From CAZYWA01 sp964650975 [NCBI: uncultured bacterium] (GTDB lineage: Bacteria > JADJOY01), in contig CAZYWA010000080.1 of the NCBI GenBank assembly GCA_964650975.1, positions 1 to 20,731 on the forward strand: a stretch of 20,731 nucleotides of DNA, written 5' to 3'. Both the position numbers and the translations under genes were made by a program. The notes under the pieces are model-generated. The model searched no databases. It was given only the letters and a program-made list of their open reading frames with translations, and had not been told where the DNA came from. Positions 14,260 to 20,731 of the stretch are shown one piece after another. Each line of letters starts with the position of its first letter. Within the stretch, counting starts at the first letter, position 1.

Positions 14260-15813
14260 ATGAAGCTGTACTTGGTTGCTGCGAAGAACCCCGAATCTTT
14301 CTGGACCTTCGATCGAATCCTTCCGGCGCTCGGCAAGCGCGCGACCTTTCCCAATCTGGCGCTGCCGACGCTCGCGGCGCTGACTCCCGCCCACCACGAA
14401 GTGGTGCTCTGCGACGAGACCGTCGAGCCGATCGATTTCGACACCGACGCCGACTGGGTGGGAGTGACCGGCTACATCGTGCACCGCCAGCGGATGCTCG
14501 AGATCCTCGACGAGTTCCGCGCTCGAGGGAAGAAAGTGGTGGTCGGCGGTCCGTTCGCGACGCTCTGCCCCGAGCAGCTCCGCGATCACGCCGACGTGGT
14601 GTTCGTCGGCGAGGCCGAGGAGACGTGGTGCGAGTTCCTGCGTGACGTGGAGAGCGGCAGCTGGCGGGCCGAGTACCGGACCGGGGAGATGCCTTCCCTG
14701 GTGGGCGTGCCGGTGCCGCGCTTCGACTTGCTGAAGCTCGACCGCTACCGGAGCATGCCCATCCAGTTCGGCCGCGGATGTCCGTACACCTGCGAGTTCT
14801 GCGACATCATCGTGATGTACGGCCGCCGCCCGCGCACCAAGCCGGTGGTGCAGGTGATGGCCGAGCTCGAGGAGCTGCAGAAGCTGGGCGTGCCGAACGT
14901 GTTCGTGGTGGACGACAACTTCATCGGCAACAAGAAGCAGGCGAAGGAGCTGTTGCGCGCGGTGGCCGCGTGGCAGGCCGAGCGCGGCCATCCCATCGAG
15001 CTCATGACCGAGGCCTCGATCAACCTGGCGCAGGACGCGGAGCTGCTCGACCTGATGCGCCTGGCGAACTTCACGACGCTCTTCGTGGGTATCGAGTCGC
15101 CGCGCGCCGCGAGCCTCGCGGAGACCAGCAAGCACCAGAACCTGCGCGAGGACATCGTGTCGTCGGTGCACCGGATCCAGGGAGCCGGCATCGAGGTCAT
15201 GGCGGGGATGATCGTGGGCTTCGACGCCGACGACACCTCGATCTTCGAGGAGCAGTTCCAGTTCATCCAGGACGCGCGCATCCCGGTGTCCATGACCGGG
15301 CTCCTGAACGCGCTCCCGCAGACGCCGCTTCATCACCGCCTCGCGGCGGAGGGGCGGCTCGATTCCGAGTACACCGGCGACCAGTTCGTGTTCTCGAACG
15401 TGTTGCCGGCCGGGATGTCGCGTCTCGAGCTCTACCAAGGGTACGAGCGGCTGCTCGAGCGGCTCTACGACTACGGGAACTACCGCACTCGCGCGATGGC
15501 CTTCATCCTCGAGCACGGCGAGGGGATCAAGGCGCGGATCGCGTCCGGCCCCGAGGAAGTGGGAGTCTTCCTGCGCACGCTGTGGAGCTGCGTGCTGCGC
15601 GCGGGACCGCGTCGCGCGTGGATGACGCTGCGCATGCTCGGCGAGACGCTGGTGCGCCGGCCCTCGGCGTTCCGGCGCGCGGTCAGCTTCGCGCTGATGC
15701 ACAAGCACTTCCACGAGTACGGCCTGGCCGTGCGCCGCGAGCTGCGTACGCTCATCGTGGAGCTCGAGCGCGTCGCCGCGGTCGCGCCGATCCCTGCCTC
15801 CCCGTCCATCTGA
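14260..15813 (+). CDS. B12-binding-domain radical SAM protein (DUF4070 type)
   Basis: This 517-residue cytoplasmic enzyme has an N-terminal cobalamin-binding-like Rossmann domain (about 1-140; VVVGGPFATL and VFVGEAEETW are typical segments). A radical SAM barrel follows with the [4Fe-4S] motif CPYTCEFC (C174, C178, C181). The C-terminal part, from NALPQTPLHHRLAAEGRL, matches the DUF4070 region found after such barrels. It should cleave S-adenosylmethionine with an iron-sulphur cluster to start a radical reaction, perhaps methylation or ring formation, on an unknown substrate. The classic cobalamin DxHxxG motif is not evident, so B12 use is uncertain. The start is ATG 14260, preceded by GAGGT with a 4-base spacer; an upstream TTG at 14233 is in frame but lacks this. 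Divergent from the hydrolase and with its own dyad-rich upstream region, it looks independently regulated. Hopanoid-methylase members share this architecture, but nothing here supports that function. Confidence 0.88.
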   Translation: MKLYLVAAKNPESFWTFDRILPALGKRATFPNLALPTLAALTPAHHEVVLCDETVEPIDFDTDADWVGVTGYIVHRQRMLEILDEFRARGKKVVVGGPFATLCPEQLRDHADVVFVGEAEETWCEFLRDVESGSWRAEYRTGEMPSLVGVPVPRFDLLKLDRYRSMPIQFGRGCPYTCEFCDIIVMYGRRPRTKPVVQVMAELEELQKLGVPNVFVVDDNFIGNKKQAKELLRAVAAWQAERGHPIELMTEASINLAQDAELLDLMRLANFTTLFVGIESPRAASLAETSKHQNLREDIVSSVHRIQGAGIEVMAGMIVGFDADDTSIFEEQFQFIQDARIPVSMTGLLNALPQTPLHHRLAAEGRLDSEYTGDQFVFSNVLPAGMSRLELYQGYERLLERLYDYGNYRTRAMAFILEHGEGIKARIASGPEEVGVFLRTLWSCVLRAGPRRAWMTLRMLGETLVRRPSAFRRAVSFALMHKHFHEYGLAVRRELRTLIVELERVAAVAPIPASPSI

Positions 15814-15925
15814 CCGGTACCAGCGGCCCGCCGCGCTTGGAGTGGTCGCCACGCGGAGGGTATGGAGTGCCGCGCCGGCGTGCGCTCGACGCGCGCCGTG
15901 CGCACGTTTTCGTGGGGAGGCCGCG

Positions 15926-16573
15926 ATGGCTGACAAGCCGAAGCTCGGATTTCTGAAGCGGCTCAGGCTGGTGATGGGGCTCGAGTGGTACTTGCTGTTC
16001 GACGACGGCTCGCTGGCGTGGGAGGTCGACGCGCTGCTCCAGGGCGGAGAAGTGGTGCCCGCCGGCGCCGAGCCGCCCACCACGAGCCGAGCGGTTTCAT
16101 CGCCGTCACCCGCGCCGGTCGCGAAGGCCGCGCCCAAGGGAAAGGACGCGAAACCCGAGCCGAAGCGAGTCGCTCCCGAGCCGCCGCGGCCGCCCGATCA
16201 TGCCTCGGCGCTCCACTTGCTCGCGATCCTGCAACGCGACGGACGCTTCGTGGACTTCGTCGAGGAGGACGTGGCGTCCTTCTCGGACGCCGAGGTGGGA
16301 GCCGCCGCTCGGGTGGTCCACGACGGCGTGCGGAAGTCGTTGCGTCAATACTTCAGGCTCGAGCCGGTGAGGAACGAAAAGGAAGGCGACCCGATCACGG
16401 TCGCCGAGAATTTCGATCCCGCGCTCATCCGTCTCACCGGCAACGTGACCGGCAAGCTGCCGGCGCGCGGCCAGCTCGCCCATCACGGCTGGCGCGCCAC
16501 CGACGTGAAGCTGCCCAGTCCGCCGGCCGGACAGGACGTATCGATCGTGGCTCCGGCCGAGGTGGAGGTCTGA
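15926..16573 (+). CDS. DUF2760 protein, first gene of the Hsp70 cluster
   Basis: This 215-residue protein starts at ATG 15926, with a strong GGGGAGG 5 bases upstream. Residues 1-40 (LGFLKRLRLVMGLEWYLLFDDGSLAWEVD) form a short conserved N-terminal part, and a proline/alanine/lysine-rich linker covers about 45-92. The DUF2760 domain covers 93-205, recognisable by ASALHLLAILQRDGRFVDFV, DVASFSDAEVGAAARVVHDG, IRLTGNVTGKLPARGQLAHHGWR and EVKLP-like VKLP. DUF2760 proteins recur beside Hsp70-family genes (established context); their role is unknown, and a chaperone partner or adaptor is the natural inference. Only three bases separate its stop from the GTG of the next gene, whose ribosome-binding site (GGAGG, 16563-16567) lies inside this gene. 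A weak promoter-like TTGGAG/TATGGA pair lies at 15837-15866. A longer in-frame start at 15842 would add 28 unconserved residues. Confidence 0.88.
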   Translation: MADKPKLGFLKRLRLVMGLEWYLLFDDGSLAWEVDALLQGGEVVPAGAEPPTTSRAVSSPSPAPVAKAAPKGKDAKPEPKRVAPEPPRPPDHASALHLLAILQRDGRFVDFVEEDVASFSDAEVGAAARVVHDGVRKSLRQYFRLEPVRNEKEGDPITVAENFDPALIRLTGNVTGKLPARGQLAHHGWRATDVKLPSPPAGQDVSIVAPAEVEV

Positions 16574-16576
16574 TTC

Positions 16577-18415
16577 GTGGCGTCCAGGAAAGCCGCCTCC
16601 GCCGACCTTGACGCGACCTTCGCGGTGGGCATCGATCTCGGCACCACCAATTGCGGGATCGCGTCGCTGCCACTCGCCGAGGATCGAGCGAGCGCGCCGG
16701 CGGCGTTCTCGATTTCCCAGGTAGTGAACCCCGGCGAGGTGGCCGAGCGTCCCTTGCTTCCCTCGTTTCTCTATCTGCCCGCGGAGACCGATTTGCCGGC
16801 CGGGTCCCTCGGTCTCCCGTGGGACGCGGCGCGCGGCTTCGCGGTCGGCGCGCTTGCGCGCGACCGCGGCGCGGCGGTGCCGGCGCGGCTGGTGTCGTCA
16901 GCCAAGAGCTGGCTCTCGTTCGGCGGAGTCGATCGCCGCGCCGCGATCCTGCCGTGGGCCGCGCCCGACGAGGTTCCCAAGGTCTCACCGGTGGCCGCGT
17001 CGGCCCGCTATCTGAGCCACCTCCGTGAAGCGTGGAATCAGGCGCATCCCGAGGCACCGCTCGAAGCCCAGGATCTCGCGATCACCGTGCCGGCGTCGTT
17101 CGACGCGGTGGCCCGCGATCTGACCGTCGAGGCCGCGGAGCAGGCCGGTCTCGGCGCGCGGCTGACTCTGCTCGAGGAGCCGCAAGCAGCGCTCTATGCG
17201 TGGCTCTCCGGTCACAGCGCTTCGTGGCGAAAGCAGGTCGAGCCGGGCGAGCTGATCCTCGTGTGCGACGTGGGCGGCGGCACCACCGACTTCTCGCTCA
17301 TCGCGGTGAGCGAGGAAGGCGGCTCGCTGGTCCTCGATCGCGTCGCGGTCGGCGATCACATCCTCCTGGGCGGCGACAACATGGACATGGCGCTCGCCTA
17401 CGCGGTGCGCGCCAAGCTCGAAGCGCAAGGGAAGACGCTCGACGACTGGCAATTCCGGTCGCTCGCTTACGGTTGTCGCGCCGCCAAGGAAGCGCTGCTC
17501 GAAAATGCCAAGGCTGCCACTCACCCGCTGGTCGTTCCCGGCCGCGGCAGCAAGCTGGTGGGCGGCACGATTCGTACCGAGCTCACCCGCGCGGAGCTCG
17601 ACGCGACGCTGCTCGACGGCTTCTTCCCACGCATCGACGCGGCCGAGCGCCCGGCCAAGCCGCGCCGCACCGGTCTCACCACACTCGGCCTCCCCTACGC
17701 GGCCGACGCCGGCATCACCCGCCATCTCGCCGCATTCCTGGGTCTCGAGAATCGCACTCCCGAATCGCTCGCCGGCAAGGTCAGCATGAAGGGCAAGCGC
17801 TTCCTCCATCCCACCGCGCTGCTCTTCAACGGCGGGGTGATGCGCTCGACGCTGCTGCGCGAGCGGGTATCCACGATTCTCGACGGCTGGCTCGCCACCG
17901 ACGGCGGCAAGCCGGTCAAGGTGCTGGTCGGCGACGATCCCGATCTCGCGGTGGCGCGCGGTGCGGCCTACTACGGCTGGGTCCGGCACGGACGCGGCAT
18001 CCGCATCCGCGGCGGCACGGCGCGCGCCTATTACGTGGGGATCGAGCGCGCCGAGCTCGCGGTTCCCGGCATCCCGCCGCGCATCGACGCGGTGTGCGTG
18101 GCGCCGTTCGGCATGGAGGAGGGCACCGAGGTGGAGCTGCCGCAGGCGATGGGTCTGGTGGTCGGCGAGCCGGCCGCGTTCCGCTTCTTCGGCTCGTCGA
18201 CACGGCGCGAGGATCAGGTGGCCACCGTGATCGCGAACGGCGCCGGCCTCGACGAGCTTCCGCCCATCGAGACCGAGCTCGAGGGCGACGCCGGTCGCGT
18301 GGTGCCGGTGAAGCTCCACGCGCGCGTCACCGAGGTGGGAACCCTCGAGCTCTCCGCCGTCGAGCAGGCGACGCAGAAGCGCTGGAAGCTCCACTACAAC
18401 GTGCGGGTCGAGTGA
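16577..18415 (+). CDS. Hsp70-family ATPase (first of two)
   Basis: This is a 612-residue Hsp70-type protein starting at GTG 16577. Phosphate-1 is DLGTTN (20-25), phosphate-2 is DVGGGTTD (231-238), and the adenosine-site region contains LLFNGGVMRS and GDDPDLAVARGAAYYGW (about 451-467). These make an ATP-binding actin-type domain clear. The next 140 residues are unlike DnaK: there is no recognisable helical lid and no EEVD-type tail, only a beta-rich segment ending in ARVTEVGTLELSAVE and KRWKLHYNVRVE. Segments SAKSWLSFGGVDRRAAILPW and LPYAADAGITRHLAAFL are shared with the second Hsp70 gene, so both belong to the same divergent subfamily. It is a probable chaperone or signalling ATPase in the cytoplasm, with an unknown client. 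It is the second gene of a four-gene cluster; the acetyltransferase gene follows 43 bp on. No DnaJ or GrpE gene is visible in the window. Confidence 0.92.
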   Translation: MASRKAASADLDATFAVGIDLGTTNCGIASLPLAEDRASAPAAFSISQVVNPGEVAERPLLPSFLYLPAETDLPAGSLGLPWDAARGFAVGALARDRGAAVPARLVSSAKSWLSFGGVDRRAAILPWAAPDEVPKVSPVAASARYLSHLREAWNQAHPEAPLEAQDLAITVPASFDAVARDLTVEAAEQAGLGARLTLLEEPQAALYAWLSGHSASWRKQVEPGELILVCDVGGGTTDFSLIAVSEEGGSLVLDRVAVGDHILLGGDNMDMALAYAVRAKLEAQGKTLDDWQFRSLAYGCRAAKEALLENAKAATHPLVVPGRGSKLVGGTIRTELTRAELDATLLDGFFPRIDAAERPAKPRRTGLTTLGLPYAADAGITRHLAAFLGLENRTPESLAGKVSMKGKRFLHPTALLFNGGVMRSTLLRERVSTILDGWLATDGGKPVKVLVGDDPDLAVARGAAYYGWVRHGRGIRIRGGTARAYYVGIERAELAVPGIPPRIDAVCVAPFGMEEGTEVELPQAMGLVVGEPAAFRFFGSSTRREDQVATVIANGAGLDELPPIETELEGDAGRVVPVKLHARVTEVGTLELSAVEQATQKRWKLHYNVRVE

Positions 18416-18458
18416 TCGCTCGCCGAGCGAGCCGCGTCGAGAGATCGGGAGAACGATC

Positions 18459-18926
18459 ATGCATCCGGCGCCGATCGAGGCCCGTCGCGACGGATATCGG
18501 GTGAGCACCGATCCCAAGCGCCTCGACCTCGACGTGATCCATCGGTTCCTCTCCGAGACCTCGTACTGGGCCGCCGGGATCCCGCGCTCGACCGTCGAGC
18601 GCAGCGTGCGCGGATCGTGCTGCTTCGGGCTCTACGTCGAGCAAAGCGGCGAGCAGGTGGGCTTCGCGCGGGTGATCACCGATTACGCGACGTTCGGCTA
18701 TCTGGGTGACGTGTTCGTGCTCCCCGAGCACCGCGGCCGCGGGCTCTCGAAGTGGCTGGTCGAGCAGGTGATGGCGCACCCCGACTTGCAGGGCTTCCGG
18801 CGCTGGATCCTCGGCACTCGCGATGCCCACTCGCTCTACACCCGTTTCGGTTTCCGGCCGCTCGCACGTCCCGAGATCTTCCTCGAGGTCCACCGGCCGG
18901 ACGTGTACATGGCGTCGAGCTCGTAG
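18459..18926 (+). CDS. GNAT-family N-acetyltransferase between the two Hsp70 genes
   Basis: This 155-residue protein starts at ATG 18459 with GGGAGAA 5 bases upstream. It is a compact GNAT acetyltransferase. Its core DVFVLPEHRGRGLSKWLVEQ carries the acetyl-CoA pyrophosphate loop RGRGLS (92-97), in which the last position is Ser rather than the usual Gly/Ala. It is followed by SLYTRFGFRPL, the typical C-terminal beta-bulge and 'Y..FGF' motif. The N-terminal half (IHRFLSETSYWAAGIPRSTVERSV) matches a widespread subfamily of unknown acceptor. It would transfer acetyl from acetyl-CoA to an amine on a small molecule or protein. The stop is only 5 bp before the second Hsp70 start, so translation is probably coupled. 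Being set inside a chaperone cluster, an effect on the chaperones or their client is possible but unproven. Confidence 0.88.
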   Translation: MHPAPIEARRDGYRVSTDPKRLDLDVIHRFLSETSYWAAGIPRSTVERSVRGSCCFGLYVEQSGEQVGFARVITDYATFGYLGDVFVLPEHRGRGLSKWLVEQVMAHPDLQGFRRWILGTRDAHSLYTRFGFRPLARPEIFLEVHRPDVYMASSS

Positions 18927-18931
18927 CGGCC

Positions 18932-20731
18932 ATGGCCGAGCCCAAGTTCGTGGTCGGGATCGACCTCGGCACCACCCACACCGTGGTGGCGTCGAGCCCG
19001 GTCGATCGCGCGCAGGTCGAGGTGTTTCCGATCACCCAGCTGGTCGCGGCGGGCGAGGTCGCGGCGCTCGATCTGCTGCCGTCGTTTCTCTACACGCCGG
19101 CCGAAGGCGAGCTGATCGAAGGCGCCACCAAGCTCAAGTGGAATCGCGCGAGCGGCGCCGCCGCGGCCGCCAGCGTCGACTGGGCGGTGGGCGAGTTCGC
19201 GCGCCGTCAGGGCGCCCAGGTGCCCGGGCGACTGGTCTACTCGGCGAAGAGCTGGCTCTCCTACGCGGGCGTCGACCGCGCCGCCGCGATCCTGCCGTGG
19301 GGCGCCGCCGACGAGGTGCCGCGGCTCTCGCCGGTCGAGGCGTCGGCGCGGGTGCTGGAGCACGTGCGGAACGCGTGGGACGAGGCGCATCCGGAGGCGC
19401 CGCTCGCGTCGCAGGACGTGATCCTCACGGTGCCAGCGTCGTTCGACGAGGTGGCGCGGGAGCTGACCGTGGAGGCCGCGGAGCGGGCGCGCGTCGGCCG
19501 GCTGCGCCTCATCGAGGAGCCGCAGGCGGCGTTCTACGATTTTCTGCAGCACCACGAGAACGATCTCGAGCGCGCGCTCGGGAATGCGCGGCTGGTGCTG
19601 GTCGTGGACGTCGGCGGCGGAACCACGGACCTGACGCTGGTTCGCGTGGTGCGCCCCCCGGCCGGTGGCACGCCCACCCTGGAGCGCATCGCCGTCGGCG
19701 ATCACCTGATGCTGGGCGGCGACAACATGGACGCGACGATCGCACGTCACGTCGAGCTCAAGCTCTTCGGCAAGAACCAGGCGCTCGATGCCACTCGCTG
19801 GTCGGGTCTGGTGCAAGCGGCGCGGCTCGCGAAGGAGACGCTGCTCTCGGTCGAGGGCCCGGAGAGCTACGGCGTGGCGGTCGTGGGCCGCGGCTCGCGG
19901 CTCCTGGGCGCCGCGCAGTCCTACCCGCTCGGCCGCGAGGAAGCGCAAGAGATCCTGCTCGAAGGGTTCCTGCCTCGCGCCGCGCCAGGCGACGAGCTGG
20001 TGAAGCGCGGCCGCGTGGCGCTCACCGAGCTGTCGCTGCCCTTCGCCGCCGATCCGGCGATCTCGCGGCACGTGGCCGCGTTTCTGCGCCGTCACGCGGG
20101 CACCGCCGCGCGCGCCGGAGTTCCGATCGTGAGCGGTTTGCCGCGGCCGGACGCGCTGCTCTTGAACGGCGGGGTCTTCAACGGGCCGAAGGTCACGGAG
20201 CGTCTCGCGGAGGTGCTCGCCGGCTGGTTTCCCGGCGAGCCGATCCCGCTGCTCACGCACCAATCGCTCGATCTCGCGGTGGCGCGTGGCGCCGCGTACC
20301 ACGGCCTGGTGCGGCGCGGTTTCGGCGTGCGCATCACCGGCGGCTCGGCGCGCTCGTACTACATCGGGGTCGCCGGAGAAGAAGATCGCCGTCACGCGGT
20401 GTGCGTGGCGCCGCGTGGCATGGAGGAGGGCGCCGAGGCCGAGGTGCCGGGCCTCGCGCTCAAGCTGCTGCTGGGAAAGCCGGTGGCGTTTCCGCTCTTC
20501 ACCTCGACGAGCGATCGGGTGGATTCGCTCGGCTCGGTCATCGACGTGAACGACGACCTCGAAGCATTGCCCCCGCTCTGCGCCGTGCTGGGCGGTGGTT
20601 CCGGCCCACGCGGCGGCGCGTCCGATGCCGCCGCGGCCGGCGAGGTCGCGGTACGTCTCGACACCCACCTGACCGAGGTCGGGACGCTCGAGATCGCGCT
20701 GCGCACGGCCGAGCCGCCCGAGCGCCGCTGG
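18932..20731 (+). CDS. Hsp70-family ATPase (second of two), 3' end outside window
   Basis: Six hundred codons are visible from ATG 18932 to the window edge with no stop, so the protein is longer than 600 residues. Phosphate-1 is DLGTTH (11-16), phosphate-2 is DVGGGTTD (226-233), and the adenosine region reads LLNGGVFNG with SLDLAVARGAAYHG. Segments SAKSWLSYAGVDRAAAILPW and LPFAADPAISRHVAAFL align with the first Hsp70, so the two are paralogues of the same divergent type. The DnaK substrate-binding domain is not recognisable in the visible part. Residues near 560-580 (GGGSGPRGGASDAAAAGE) form a Gly/Ala-rich insertion absent from the first copy. The visible end (HLTEVGTLEIAL) corresponds to the last 35 residues of the first Hsp70, so a further C-terminal extension may exist beyond the window. 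It starts 5 bp after the acetyltransferase stop. Confidence 0.9.
   Translation, partial: MAEPKFVVGIDLGTTHTVVASSPVDRAQVEVFPITQLVAAGEVAALDLLPSFLYTPAEGELIEGATKLKWNRASGAAAAASVDWAVGEFARRQGAQVPGRLVYSAKSWLSYAGVDRAAAILPWGAADEVPRLSPVEASARVLEHVRNAWDEAHPEAPLASQDVILTVPASFDEVARELTVEAAERARVGRLRLIEEPQAAFYDFLQHHENDLERALGNARLVLVVDVGGGTTDLTLVRVVRPPAGGTPTLERIAVGDHLMLGGDNMDATIARHVELKLFGKNQALDATRWSGLVQAARLAKETLLSVEGPESYGVAVVGRGSRLLGAAQSYPLGREEAQEILLEGFLPRAAPGDELVKRGRVALTELSLPFAADPAISRHVAAFLRRHAGTAARAGVPIVSGLPRPDALLLNGGVFNGPKVTERLAEVLAGWFPGEPIPLLTHQSLDLAVARGAAYHGLVRRGFGVRITGGSARSYYIGVAGEEDRRHAVCVAPRGMEEGAEAEVPGLALKLLLGKPVAFPLFTSTSDRVDSLGSVIDVNDDLEALPPLCAVLGGGSGPRGGASDAAAAGEVAVRLDTHLTEVGTLEIALRTAEPPERRW

Noticed and set aside
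14260-15813. Assignment of the radical SAM protein as a hopanoid methylase (HpnP/HpnR)
   Set aside because: The domain order is shared by many DUF4070 radical SAM proteins and there are no hopanoid genes nearby.
16801-16811. A GGGTCCCTCGG match resembling the structured repeat
   Set aside because: It lies within the Hsp70 coding sequence, lacks the CGGAGGG half, and is best explained by chance.
16985-18517. A minus-strand open frame of 510 codons across the first Hsp70 gene
   Set aside because: Composition is low-complexity and has no family signature; the plus strand encodes a complete Hsp70 ATPase domain.

Overview
The window is very GC-rich, densely packed bacterial DNA that is almost entirely protein-coding. 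Several predicted lipoproteins, PKD-type and dockerin-like (EF-hand) extracellular modules, a choice-of-anchor Q protein and a DUF2760/Hsp70 gene group suggest a Gram-negative environmental bacterium, perhaps of a deltaproteobacterial, myxobacterial or related uncultured lineage. That placement is inference; there is no rRNA, tRNA or other phylogenetic marker here.

Layout. 1-587: the C-terminal end of a secreted choice-of-anchor Q (beta-helix) protein. 588-861: non-coding and rich in hairpins, with a terminator-like hairpin, a UACG-tetraloop hairpin and one copy of a repeat described below. 862-5811 (minus strand): a GH31 alpha-glycosidase lipoprotein and a UvrD/PcrA-type helicase, separated by 291 bp that hold a long inverted repeat. 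5933-6958 (plus): an M14-type zinc carboxypeptidase, divergent from the helicase. 6937-9251 (minus): a small SUKH-like protein and a three-PKD-domain lectin-like lipoprotein. 9384-9494 (plus): an orphan 3' gene end, nearly identical to the end of the following gene. 9504-11711 (plus): a 735-residue lipoprotein of unknown function ending in two dockerin-like EF-hand loops. 11677-14090 (minus): a secreted serine hydrolase whose stop codon overlaps the start of a stand-alone NFACT-R protein. 14260-15813 (plus): a B12-binding radical SAM protein with a dyad-rich upstream region. 15926-20731 (plus): a tight cluster of DUF2760 protein, Hsp70-like protein, GNAT acetyltransferase and a second Hsp70-like protein that runs off the window end.

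How they fit together. The outer-surface genes (GH31, PKD-lectin, EF-hand lipoprotein, serine hydrolase) suggest degradation or binding of polymers at the cell surface. The 15926-20731 cluster is the clearest co-transcribed unit: two divergent Hsp70-type ATPases without a recognisable DnaK lid, with a DUF2760 partner and an acetyltransferase between them, look like a dedicated chaperone system of unknown client.

The strongest non-coding signal is a structured repeat with core CGGAGGG-N3-CGGTCCCTCGC. It occurs three times, once alone (709-744) and twice as a head-to-head inverted pair (3485-3569), with a compensatory base-pair change that supports a hairpin. This resembles REP/REPIN-type elements.
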